From: Candidatus Rokuibacteriota bacterium
GTDB taxonomy: Bacteria; Methylomirabilota; Methylomirabilia; Rokubacteriales; CSP1-6
Length of the DNA stretch: 64,000 nt
Direction: 5' to 3'
Assembly: GCA_003220535.1 (NCBI GenBank)
Contig: QHSU01000054.1
Location: 248,001 to 312,000 of the forward strand
In this document: positions 32,773 through 40,940 of the stretch, piece after piece
Layout: each line of letters opens with the position of its first letter
How positions within the stretch are numbered: position 1 is the first letter of the stretch
The notes under the pieces: model-generated
Told to the model about the DNA's origin: nothing
What the model saw: only the letters and a program-made list of their open reading frames with translations
The model's database searches: none
Position numbers and translations under genes: made by a program

Positions 32773-33627
32773 ATGGGCGGCACCTTCGTCGTCACGCTCC
32801 GCGAGGGCTTTGAAGCCGCGCTCATCCTGGGCATCGTCTACACGTACCTCCACAAGATCGGCGCGGCACGCCACTACCACTACGCCACGCGGGGCGGCCT
32901 GCTCGGCGTGGTCGCCAGCGTCGCCCTCGGTGTGCTCGTCACGGCGCTGTCCGGACCGCTGCTGGACCTCGGCCCCGACGTGATCGGTCTCGGCGTGATT
33001 TTCATCGCGGTGATCGTCCTCACCTGGCACGGCTACTGGATGCAGCAGCACGCCCGGGCCGTGAAGGGCGACGTCCAGCGCAAGATCGACGAGGCGCAAG
33101 CGACCCACCGCCTGTGGATCATCGGCGTGATCGCCTTTACCGGCGTCTTTCGCGAGGGGGCCGAGACGGTCCTCTTCCTGTGGGGACTCCTGAGCCAGGC
33201 GACGTCCACGTCCAGCTGGGCCAGCGCGACCGGAGCGGTGCTCGGCCTCGCGATGGCGGCGGCGCTCGGCTGGGCCATCTTTCGGGGTGGCCGACACATG
33301 AGCCTGCAGCGGTTCTTCGCCGTCACCTCCATCTTGCTGCTGCTCCTGGCCGCCGGCATGTTCAGCACCGGTGTCGGCAGGCTGGAAGCCATGGGGTTCC
33401 TTCCGCAGTCCCCGACGGTATGGGACACCTCGTCGGCCCTGGACGATCACGCCCTCGTGGGCGGATTCCTCAACGGGCTCGTCGGCTACCGCGCCCGACC
33501 GTCGTTGCTCGAGGCCGGCAGCTATCTGGTCTACCTGATCGTCGCCGGCGCGCTCCTATTCAGAGGTGGTGCGTCGAAACCGCGGCCACGCTCTCCCCGG
33601 AGGCCAATCCCAGCCCAGGTGACGTGA
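32773..33627 (+). CDS. FTR1 family iron permease
   Basis: A 284-residue polytopic inner-membrane protein with both iron-passage motifs: REGFE (residues 10-14) and REGAE (127-131), matching RExxE of the FTR1/EfeU family. It imports iron, in known systems as Fe(III) delivered by a periplasmic or extracellular partner. Its upstream cupredoxin and downstream porin, FMN-binding and ApbE genes suggest a four- or five-component system. Stop at 33627 is followed at once by the 47-bp dispersed repeat. Confidence 0.93.
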   Translation: MGGTFVVTLREGFEAALILGIVYTYLHKIGAARHYHYATRGGLLGVVASVALGVLVTALSGPLLDLGPDVIGLGVIFIAVIVLTWHGYWMQQHARAVKGDVQRKIDEAQATHRLWIIGVIAFTGVFREGAETVLFLWGLLSQATSTSSWASATGAVLGLAMAAALGWAIFRGGRHMSLQRFFAVTSILLLLLAAGMFSTGVGRLEAMGFLPQSPTVWDTSSALDDHALVGGFLNGLVGYRARPSLLEAGSYLVYLIVAGALLFRGGASKPRPRSPRRPIPAQVT

Positions 33628-33628
33628 G

Positions 33629-33675
33629 GTGCGCGCCGCAGGCCGTCGCGGGGCTGGAGCCCCGCTGGCCGAGGC
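33629..33675 (+). repeat. 47-bp dispersed intergenic repeat, copy B
   Basis: Begins one base after the FTR1 stop. It matches copy A (14188-14234, opposite strand) with about 3 mismatches. The centre is a GGGGCT-GG-AGCCCC stem. See copies A and C for context. Confidence 0.8.
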
Positions 33676-33997
33676 ACGGACTCCGGATCGAGGAGAGAAT
33701 CGCGGCAAAGCCCATTCCAACACGATAGACGGGTTACACCGCCAGCCGAGACTCACCGGTGGGTGAGACGGCTGGCCGCTGAGATCGCCAGAGCCAGCCA
33801 CCCCAGGGCAGCACGCGCCCGAGGCAGCCAGCCACGGTACCGGCGCGGCCAACGCCGCGCGATACGGAGAGCGCGTGAGCAGCCAGATCGCAAACGAAAC
33901 CTCTCACCAGCCAGCACTCCGGGGAGGACTCTCTTCCGGTAGCCAGCCATGGGAGCCGGCACCGCCGTACGGCAGCGCCCACAAAGGAGAACTCCAC
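33676..33997 (+). promoter_or_regulatory. long leader before the porin gene: structured, nonamer repeats
   Basis: This stretch carries no gene. It contains a strong two-part stem-loop at 33741-33776: GCCAGCCG/CGGCTGGC outside and CTCACC-GGTG-GGTGAG inside. The nonamer AGCCAGCCA occurs exactly at 33792, 33826 and 33941, with partial copies at 33881 and 33909. An AAAGGAGA ribosome site ends it. I could not match a known riboswitch. Confidence 0.4.
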
Positions 33998-34717
33998 ATG
34001 GCTCGGTGCTTCAGATTGGTGTGCGCAGCCGCCCTGGTCGCGAGCTTGGTGACGCTCGGCGCGGCGGTTCCGGCAATCGCCGCGTCCCCCGAAGAGATCG
34101 ACGCGAAGCTCAAGGCGCTTCAGGAGCAGGTGGACGCGCTGAGAAGGGAGCTCGAGAAGGCCAGGCAATCTCCCCAGGCTGGACCGCCCCCCGCGCCAGC
34201 TGTCGGAGAATCTCCGAAGGTGGCGCCGGCCACCAGCACGTCGTGGATCAGCGACTTCAAGATAGGAGGCTACGGCTCGACGCGCTTCGAGGCCTCGGAT
34301 CTCGACCGCGTGAACAACACCTTCACCTTCCGCCGCTTCGTCCTGTCGGGTGACGCGACGATCGCGAACCGTCTCCGGAGCGTCGTCGAGGTCGAGTTCG
34401 AGCGCCTGACAGAGCTCGAAGTCGAGAAATCATCGCCGTCGGAGGGAGGGCTGCGCGGCTTCTCGAACTCGATCGAGAGCAGCGACCAGTCCGAGATCTC
34501 GCTCGAGCAAGCCTGGATGCAGTTCACGCTGGCGGATTGGGCCCGCTTCCGCGCGGGAACGCTCCTGGTGCCGCTCGGTCGGTTCAACCTCAACCACGAC
34601 GACAACCGCTGGGATCTACCGCGCCGCTCCCTGGTCGATCGCGGCGTCTCGGTTCTTCCGGTCAAGGCCGCATGGTCGGAGGTCGGGATAGGGTTCGTCG
34701 GAGTGTCTTCACGGTGA
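33998..34717 (+). CDS. porin-like outer-membrane protein, C-terminally truncated
   Basis: A 239-residue remnant. It starts with a signal peptide (about 1-27, ending AIAASP) and a coiled-coil (EEIDAKLKALQEQVDALRREL), both typical of phosphate-selective/OprO-type or related porins that form trimeric beta-barrels. The first strands follow (SWISDFKIGGYGSTRFEA, RRFVLSGDATIANRLRS). Family members go on for about 380-450 residues, but here the frame ends right after VGIGFVG at 34717. The rest of the barrel, including a terminal aromatic, is missing; the next coding sequence is an unrelated FMN-binding domain. Either a deletion or an assembly join removed it. Confidence 0.75.
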   Translation: MARCFRLVCAAALVASLVTLGAAVPAIAASPEEIDAKLKALQEQVDALRRELEKARQSPQAGPPPAPAVGESPKVAPATSTSWISDFKIGGYGSTRFEASDLDRVNNTFTFRRFVLSGDATIANRLRSVVEVEFERLTELEVEKSSPSEGGLRGFSNSIESSDQSEISLEQAWMQFTLADWARFRAGTLLVPLGRFNLNHDDNRWDLPRRSLVDRGVSVLPVKAAWSEVGIGFVGVSSR

Positions 34718-35034
34718 CGCGGAACGAGGCGACCGCCGGCTTCGTCGTCGTGATCGAGGAAATCGGCAAGCACCGGCCGATCACCTTCGCGGTCGGAGTG
34801 CGCGCAGACGGCAAGGTGAATGACCTCGCCGTTCTCGCGTACCGCGAGGCGTACGGCGGCGAGATCAGGGACCGGCGGTTCCTCGGCCAGTATCGTGGCA
34901 AGGCGCTTCCCGACGCCTTGCTTCCCCATCAGGACATCCGCAACATCTCGGGCGCGACGCTGTCGGTGCAAGCCACCGGACGAGCCGCCCGCAAGGCCAT
35001 CGCCGTGCTCCGAGCCACCGGAGACCTCCAATGA
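34714..35034 (+). CDS. FMN-binding domain, N-terminally truncated (flavinylation target)
   Basis: A 106-residue FMN_bind domain (PF04205). The flavinylation motif D74-x-x-x-x-SGAT82 (DIRNISGATL) is intact, so T82 is the expected attachment site for FMN transferred by ApbE, which is encoded next. The GTG at 34714 overlaps the porin stop (GTGA). These domains act outside the cytoplasm and normally have a signal peptide or membrane anchor; none exists here, consistent with a lost N-terminus. It would carry electrons as a covalently bound FMN. Confidence 0.75.
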   Translation: MTRNEATAGFVVVIEEIGKHRPITFAVGVRADGKVNDLAVLAYREAYGGEIRDRRFLGQYRGKALPDALLPHQDIRNISGATLSVQATGRAARKAIAVLRATGDLQ

Positions 35035-35044
35035 GGCCGCGCCA

Positions 35045-35950
35045 ATGGTGACCCATGTGAGACCGCGGATGGGCACGCTCCTCGCCGTGACGCTGCCAGC
35101 CCGCGGTGTTCCGGGCAGGCCGGACTGGTCGACCGCATTCGGAACCGCGACCGCATGGGAACGGGTGATGAGCCACCACGCGCCGACGAGCGACGTCAGC
35201 CGCTTGAATCGCCTCGCCGGAGATCCCATCGGCCTGATCTCGCGAAGATTCGCGGCGGCCATCGCCGTTGGATGCGGCCTGGCGGAACGGACCGGAGGCG
35301 CCTTCGATCCAACCTTCGCTCCGTTGGCGCGGTTGTGGCGGAACGCCGCTCGCCGTCGCAGGCCACCCTCGGCGCGGCTGGTGGAGCGTGCACGTCGGCT
35401 CGTCGGCTGGCGCGCGGTCACGGTCGACGGCCCCCGGGTTTCCCTGGCGTCGGAGGGCATGGCGATCGACTTCGGCGCCGTCGGCAAGGGGATCGCTCTG
35501 GACCGCATCGTGAGACGCCTCCGGCGTCGTGGCTGCCGATCCGCCATCCTCAACTTCGGAGAGTCGAGTCTCGTCGCGATCGGGCACCCGCCCCGAGGGC
35601 GATGGCGTATCGTCCTGCGCCATCCCGAAGGTGGCTTCGCCGGCGAGTTCACGCTCGACGAACAGGCATGCTCGACGTCGGGAACGTGGGGTCAGACGAC
35701 GCGGCTCGGATCGGCGGTGCTGGGCCACATCGTCGATCCCAGGAGCGGACAGCCGCTCCGGCGGCGCGCGCAGGTCACCGTGCTCGCCCCGTCCGCGGCG
35801 GTCGCCGAAGCGGCGTCGACTGCGCTCCTGGTTCTGGGGCGTCGGGCCCTGGATGATTTCGCACGAAACCATGGCGTCGACGGTCGTGATGATCGCCGTG
35901 AGCACGTGGGAGTGCCTCGGCTCTCCAGGCCACGGTCCCTAGAACATTGA
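35045..35950 (+). CDS. apbE: ApbE family FAD:protein FMN transferase
   Basis: About 301 residues. It transfers FMN from FAD to the Thr of the SGAT motif in partner domains such as the one upstream. Visible: MGTLLAVTL, then TGGAFDPTFAP, AIDFGAVGKGIALDR, LNFGES and GHIVDPRSGQPL, all in the family order. There is no signal peptide, though known members act in the periplasm. The last 25 residues are unlike the family; in another frame the region reads VVMIAV...LGSPG and stops at 35942, which fits better, so a one-base shift near 35875 is possible. The end overlaps the -35 of the following gene. Confidence 0.8.
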   Translation: MVTHVRPRMGTLLAVTLPARGVPGRPDWSTAFGTATAWERVMSHHAPTSDVSRLNRLAGDPIGLISRRFAAAIAVGCGLAERTGGAFDPTFAPLARLWRNAARRRRPPSARLVERARRLVGWRAVTVDGPRVSLASEGMAIDFGAVGKGIALDRIVRRLRRRGCRSAILNFGESSLVAIGHPPRGRWRIVLRHPEGGFAGEFTLDEQACSTSGTWGQTTRLGSAVLGHIVDPRSGQPLRRRAQVTVLAPSAAVAEAASTALLVLGRRALDDFARNHGVDGRDDRREHVGVPRLSRPRSLEH

Positions 35951-35974
35951 CATCCGTCGACCACGCGTTACCAT
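35947..35974 (+). promoter_or_regulatory. promoter P1 of the peptide-importer operon
   Basis: TTGACA (35947-35952) and TACCAT (35969-35974), 16 bases apart. The 12 bases CCACGCGTTACC around the -10 are identical to the promoter before 39298, which has the same spacing. The two binding-protein genes after them are duplicates. Confidence 0.6.
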
Positions 35975-36053
35975 CCCTGCCGACTCCACACGGCATCTAG
36001 GAACGGCGAGACACGACCACCGAGGTCTGACGCCTCACCGAGGAGGCAGCGCG

Positions 36054-37676
36054 ATGACCCAATCGATCGATCGTCGGACGTTTCTCAAGGGGGCTTCCAC
36101 GACCGCCGCGGCGCTCGTGGGTGCGCCGCTCCTCTCCACGGCGCGCGCCAGCGCGGCCGGCGAGCGTCTCGTCGTGGCGGTGGGGCAGTGGGGCATCGAG
36201 ACGCCGTTCGCGTGGCGCTCCAGCCAGTCCGAGAAGACGCTGTGGGACTGCATGCACGACCCACTGATCATGCGTGACCCGAAGACGTTCGAGTACCGTC
36301 CCGGGCTCGCCACCGAATGGAAACCCTCGAACGAGCTGCGCACGTGGACCTTCAAGCTCCGCTCGGGTGTGCAGTTTCACGAGGGGTTCGGCGAGATGAC
36401 CGCCGAGGACGTCAAGTTCACCGTCGAGCAGAATCTCAGGCCCGACGCCCAGGGCGGGTCGGCGCCGTTCTTCCGGATGCATCTCGACCGCATCGAGACG
36501 CCCGACAAACACACGGTCGCGATGCACTTCAAGAACCGGGTCTGGGAGGTGCCCTCGAACTTCACCCAGTTCGTCGGCTACCAGAACATCACCTCGAAGA
36601 AGTACATCGAATCGGTCGGTGAAGACAAGGCGGCGCTCCACCCGATCGGCACCGGGCCCTTCCGGCACGTCGAGGGCAAGCAAGGGGACTACCACCGATT
36701 CGAGGCGGTGGCGAACCACTGGCGGAAGACGCCCGCATTCAAGGAGCTGGTCGTTCGGCGGATCCCGGATCCGGCCACGCGCCTGGCCGGGCTCCGCGCC
36801 GGCGAGATCGACATCGGCAACGTCTTCGGTGACTACCTCGACCAGGCCCGCAAGTCGGGGCTCAGGATCCACGAGACGGCGAATGCCGCCTGCCACTGGG
36901 TCGTCTTGCAGGGTCAGACGACCCCGGACCGCGAGGACTATTGCCCGACCTGCCCGTGGGCGGGCGATCCCAAGGACCCCAAGAGCCAGGAGAACGCGCG
37001 CAAGGTACGGCTGGCCCTGAACCTCGCCGTCAACAAGAAGACGATCGTCAGTGCGCTCTGGAAGGGCATGGGCGCGGAAGCGCCCTTCATGTACTGGTAC
37101 TACCCGTTCCACAAGGGCTTCAGCAAGGACTGGAAAGTTCCGCCCTACGATCCCGAGCGCGCCAAGAAGCTCCTGGCCGAAGCCGGCCACGCCGGAGGCT
37201 TCGAGGTTCGGGTGAATCCGCTGGTCATGACCTACGCGCTCGATGGACCGGACATGGTGGAGGCCGTGGCGCTCGACTGGGAGAAGATCGGCATCAAGGT
37301 CCGGCGCGTTCCCGAGGCGTTCAGCAACTTCCTGCCCAAGAACCGCGCGCGGAAGACGAACAAGACGCACTGGGTGTACGGCTCTCCGCCCTTCGACGAG
37401 CCCGTCCTCGCCTGGCAGCGCTGCATCTATTCCAAGGGCCCCTTCAACCTGCTGGCCGACGGGCCGTACGACGAGGACGTCGACACGATCTCGCGCGAGC
37501 TGGATGCGGACAAGCGCGCCCGGATGACCCGATCGCTGGCACAGAAGCTCTACGACGAGTACCGCGGGGTGATGCTCGGCATGCGGTCGTTGACGTGGGC
37601 GGTGAGCAAGAAGGTGACGAGCTGGCAGACGCTCGTCTACGTGCCGCTCGAGAACAACTACGAATACGTGAGCTGA
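36054..37676 (+). CDS. ABC transporter substrate-binding protein, family 5, paralogue 1
   Basis: A 540-residue family 5 binding protein with a Tat-type signal (IDRRTFLKGAS) and an alanine-rich hydrophobic core to ASAAG. It starts at ATG 36054 behind AGGAGG. Segments KTFEYRPGLATEWKPSNEL and HPIGTGPFRHV are typical. A special feature is DYCPTCPWAG (near residues 297-306), a CxxC in an insertion; the paralogue at 39298 has DYCPACPWAG. The rest of the sequence is also highly similar between the two, so one is a duplicate. First gene of the 36054-47205 importer. Confidence 0.9.
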   Translation: MTQSIDRRTFLKGASTTAAALVGAPLLSTARASAAGERLVVAVGQWGIETPFAWRSSQSEKTLWDCMHDPLIMRDPKTFEYRPGLATEWKPSNELRTWTFKLRSGVQFHEGFGEMTAEDVKFTVEQNLRPDAQGGSAPFFRMHLDRIETPDKHTVAMHFKNRVWEVPSNFTQFVGYQNITSKKYIESVGEDKAALHPIGTGPFRHVEGKQGDYHRFEAVANHWRKTPAFKELVVRRIPDPATRLAGLRAGEIDIGNVFGDYLDQARKSGLRIHETANAACHWVVLQGQTTPDREDYCPTCPWAGDPKDPKSQENARKVRLALNLAVNKKTIVSALWKGMGAEAPFMYWYYPFHKGFSKDWKVPPYDPERAKKLLAEAGHAGGFEVRVNPLVMTYALDGPDMVEAVALDWEKIGIKVRRVPEAFSNFLPKNRARKTNKTHWVYGSPPFDEPVLAWQRCIYSKGPFNLLADGPYDEDVDTISRELDADKRARMTRSLAQKLYDEYRGVMLGMRSLTWAVSKKVTSWQTLVYVPLENNYEYVS

Positions 37677-37687
37677 TCGGAGGCGCG

Positions 37688-39223
37688 ATGAACCTCCACC
37701 TGTCTTGCGCCGTGGTCGCGTTCTTCACGGCCATCCCGGCGGTACTCGGCGTGAGCACGGCGCGTGCCGCCCAACCGGGCGAAGCGGTCATGGCGTGGCA
37801 CGTCACGATCGCCCCGACGTGGTTCGACCCATCGACGGCCCCGCCGCAGATCACGCCCTTCGGGATGCTCTACGCCATCCACGACGCGATAGTCCGCCCG
37901 CTCCCCGGACACAAGATGGGCTCGAGCCTCGCGGAGTCGTGGCGGGAGAGCGCGGACGGGCTCACGTACGAGTTCAAGCTGCGCCGCGGCCTCAAGTTCC
38001 ACAACGGTGACCCCGTCACGTCCGAGGACGTGAAGTTCAGCTACGAGCGGTACCGGGGAGCGGGCGCGAAGGAGCTGCAGGTGCGCGTTCGCCAGGTGGA
38101 CGTGGTCGATCCTCTCACGGTGCGCTTCCAGCTGAAAGAGCCGTGGCCGGACTTCATGACCGTTTACGGGACGACCGCCACCGCTGCCGGGATCGTCGTG
38201 CCGAAGAAATATCTCACGCAGGTCGGCGACGAGGGCTTCCGCAAGCACCCGATCGGCGCCGGCCCCTACAAGTTCGTGAGCCAGGCCCCCGGGGTCGAGG
38301 TCGTGCTCGAAGCCTACTCGGGCTACTGGCGGCACGTCCCGCACGTCAAGCGTCTGATCATGAAGAGCGTGCCCGAAGGGACCACCCGCGCGGCCATGCT
38401 GAGGACCGGCGAAGCGGACATCGCCTATGCTCTCGACGGCCCCGATGCCGAGAACGTCAAGCGCGATGGACGCCTGCAGATCGTCGCCTCGCGCCACGCG
38501 TCCATCAACTGGCTCGAGTTCGCCGACCAGTGGGACCCGAAGTCACCGTGGAGCGACAAGCGCCTGCGGCTGGCGGTGAACCACGCCCTGAACCGCAAGG
38601 CGATCAACGAGGCCGCCTGTCTCGGCTTCTGCCCGCCGGCTGGTGTCATCATTCCGCGCGTCATGGACTACGCCCTGCAGATCGAGCCGCCGGCGTACGA
38701 TCCGCAAAAGGCCAGGCAGCTGCTCGCCGAGGCCGGCTATCCCAACGGCCTCGACGCCGGCGAGCTCGTGCCCATTCCGCCGTTCTTCACGACGGGCGAG
38801 GCGGTGGTGAACTATCTCAACGCCGTCGGCATCCGCGTCAAGATGCGCCCGCTGGAGCGTGCGGCGTTCTACGCGGCCTGGCGCGAGAAGAAGCTGCGGC
38901 CGTTGTTCATCACCGGGGTCGGGAACTCGGGTAACGCCGCCAGCCGGGTGCAGGAGTTCATCTTCTCGAAGGGCAGCTACGCGTACGGCGGCTACCCCGA
39001 CATCGACGACCTGTTCGAGCAGCAGGCGCGCGAGCGGGACCCGCGCAAGCGCGAAGCGCTGCTGTTCAAGATCCAGCAGCTCACGATCGACCGGGTGATG
39101 TTCGCGCCGATCATGGATTTCCGCGCGTTGATGGGCGTCGGGCCACGGGTGACCGAGCACACGATCACCTGGATCCACAACTCGCCGTTCCCGTCCTACG
39201 AGGACATGCGGCTCAAGGACTAG
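37688..39223 (+). CDS. ABC transporter substrate-binding protein, family 5, distinct type
   Basis: A 511-residue family 5 binding protein with a Sec-type signal (ending ARAAQ). Its body is clearly different from the two flanking paralogues: MAWHVTIAPTWFDPSTAPP, LTYEFKLRRGLKFHNGDPVTSEDVKFSYERYRG and KHPIGAGPYKFVS. It begins 11 bases after 36054-37676 and is probably in the same transcript. The three binding proteins of one operon may feed the same permease with different ligands. Confidence 0.9.
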   Translation: MNLHLSCAVVAFFTAIPAVLGVSTARAAQPGEAVMAWHVTIAPTWFDPSTAPPQITPFGMLYAIHDAIVRPLPGHKMGSSLAESWRESADGLTYEFKLRRGLKFHNGDPVTSEDVKFSYERYRGAGAKELQVRVRQVDVVDPLTVRFQLKEPWPDFMTVYGTTATAAGIVVPKKYLTQVGDEGFRKHPIGAGPYKFVSQAPGVEVVLEAYSGYWRHVPHVKRLIMKSVPEGTTRAAMLRTGEADIAYALDGPDAENVKRDGRLQIVASRHASINWLEFADQWDPKSPWSDKRLRLAVNHALNRKAINEAACLGFCPPAGVIIPRVMDYALQIEPPAYDPQKARQLLAEAGYPNGLDAGELVPIPPFFTTGEAVVNYLNAVGIRVKMRPLERAAFYAAWREKKLRPLFITGVGNSGNAASRVQEFIFSKGSYAYGGYPDIDDLFEQQARERDPRKREALLFKIQQLTIDRVMFAPIMDFRALMGVGPRVTEHTITWIHNSPFPSYEDMRLKD

Positions 39224-39238
39224 TCGCGGGCCGGGGCA

Positions 39239-39266
39239 TTGACTCCTGCGAGCCACGCGTTACCAT
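39239..39266 (+). promoter_or_regulatory. promoter P2, upstream of the second duplicated binding protein
   Basis: TTGACT (39239-39244), 16-base spacer, TACCAT (39261-39266). It shares CCACGCGTTACCATCC with P1 at 35947-35974. The gene was therefore duplicated with its promoter. Confidence 0.6.
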
Positions 39267-39297
39267 CCCGCCACACTCGCTTTCGGAGGACGTCGCC

Positions 39298-40932
39298 ATG
39301 GCCGTGGCCGTGAACCGCCGACTGTTTCTGCAACGAGCCGGAACGGCCGCCGCCGCCGTCATGGGCGCGCCGTTCATCAAGACCTCGCGTGCCACGGCGG
39401 CGCCCGCCGACCGCCTGGTCGTGGCCGTCGGCCAGTGGGGCACCGAGACGCCGTTCGCCTGGCGATCGACGCAGGGCGAGAAGCCGCTGTGGGACTGCGT
39501 GTACGACCCGCTCATCATGCGCGACCCGAAGACCTTCGAGTACCGCCCGGGGCTGGCCACGGAGTGGAAGCCGTCCAACGAGATGCGCACGTGGACGTTC
39601 AAGCTCCGCTCCGGGATCAAGTTCCACGAGGGCTGGGGCGAGCTGACGGCGGACGACGTCAAGTTCACCGTCGAACAGAACCTCAAGCCGGACTCGGGGG
39701 GCGGCTCGGCGCCATTCTTCCGCACGAACCTCGACCGCATCGAGACGCCGGACAAGCTGACCGTGGTGATGCACTTCAAGAACCGGGTCTGGGAGGTTCC
39801 TTCGAACTTCACCCAGTTCGTCGGCTACCAGAACGTCGTCCCGAAAAAATACCTGGAGACGGTCGGCGAGGACAAGGCGGCGCTCCACCCGATCGGCACC
39901 GGCCCCTATCGGCACGTGGAGGGCCGTCAAGGCGACTACCATCGGTTCGAGGCCGTCGCGAGCCACTGGCGGAAGACGCCCGCCTTCAAGGAGCTGGTCA
40001 TCCGTCGGGTCCCTGATCCGGCGACCCGCCTGTCCGGGCTCCGGGCGGGCGAGATCGACATCGGGGTGGTCTTCGGAGACTACCTGGATCAAGCGGCAAG
40101 GGCCGGACTCCGTTTGCACGACGCGCAGAATGCCGCGTGCTACTGGGTCATCCTCAGCGGGCAGACGACGTCGGATCGTGAGGACTACTGCCCGGCCTGT
40201 CCGTGGGCGGGCGACTGGAGCGATCCGAAGAGCCGCGAGAACGCGCGGAAAGTCCGGCTGGCGATGAACCTTGCGGTGAACAAGAAGGCGATCATCAGCG
40301 CGCTCTGGAAGGGCAAGGGCACCGAGACGCCGTTTTCGTACTACTACTATCCGTTCCACAAAGGCTACAGCACCGACTGGAAGATTCCGCCCTACGATCC
40401 CGAGCGCGCGAAGAAGCTCCTGGCGGAGGCCGGACATGCGGGAGGCTTCGAGGTTCGCGTGAACCCCACGGTCATGGTCTATGCCCTCGACGGCCCGGAC
40501 GTGATGGAAGCCGTCGCGCTCGACTGGGAGAAGGTCGGAATCAAACCCAAGCGCTTCCCCGAGATGATCAGCACCTTCGGTCCCAAGAGCCGCAACCGAA
40601 AGACGAACAAGACACACTGGGTGTACGGCTCGCCGCCGTTCGACGAGCCGATCCTCGCCTGGAGCCGCGTGCTCCATTCCAAGGGCACCTTCAACCTGCT
40701 CTGCGACGGCTCGTACGACGAGGACATCGAGACCGCCATGCGGGAGTTCGACACCGAGAAACGTGCTCGATTGACCCAGGCGCTGGGACAGAAGCTCTAC
40801 GACGCCCATCACGGCGTCATGTTGGGGATGAAGTCCATCACGTGGGCCCTGAGCCGGAAGGTCGGCGGCTGGCAGTCCCTGGCCTACGTGCCGCTGGAGA
40901 ACAACTACGAGTACGTGAGCCCGGCGAGCTAG
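39298..40932 (+). CDS. ABC transporter substrate-binding protein, family 5, paralogue 2
   Basis: A 544-residue duplicate of 36054-37676. Over most of the length the two proteins are nearly identical by eye: VAVGQWG(T/I)ETPFAWRS, FKLRSG(I/V), FTQFVGYQN and PLENNYEYVS all agree, and the CxxC (DYCPACPWAG) is kept. The signal is twin-arginine-like (NRRLFLQRAG). It diverges mainly in the signal and the last residues. It has its own promoter P2 and precedes the MetE-like gene by 8 bases. Ligand unknown; a small peptide or amide fits the rest of the operon. Confidence 0.9.
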   Translation: MAVAVNRRLFLQRAGTAAAAVMGAPFIKTSRATAAPADRLVVAVGQWGTETPFAWRSTQGEKPLWDCVYDPLIMRDPKTFEYRPGLATEWKPSNEMRTWTFKLRSGIKFHEGWGELTADDVKFTVEQNLKPDSGGGSAPFFRTNLDRIETPDKLTVVMHFKNRVWEVPSNFTQFVGYQNVVPKKYLETVGEDKAALHPIGTGPYRHVEGRQGDYHRFEAVASHWRKTPAFKELVIRRVPDPATRLSGLRAGEIDIGVVFGDYLDQAARAGLRLHDAQNAACYWVILSGQTTSDREDYCPACPWAGDWSDPKSRENARKVRLAMNLAVNKKAIISALWKGKGTETPFSYYYYPFHKGYSTDWKIPPYDPERAKKLLAEAGHAGGFEVRVNPTVMVYALDGPDVMEAVALDWEKVGIKPKRFPEMISTFGPKSRNRKTNKTHWVYGSPPFDEPILAWSRVLHSKGTFNLLCDGSYDEDIETAMREFDTEKRARLTQALGQKLYDAHHGVMLGMKSITWALSRKVGGWQSLAYVPLENNYEYVSPAS

Positions 40933-40940
40933 GAGCCAGC

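Noticed and set aside
33676..33997. Cobalamin or FMN riboswitch before the porin
   Set aside because: Neither the B12-box nor the RFN consensus segments are found on either strand.
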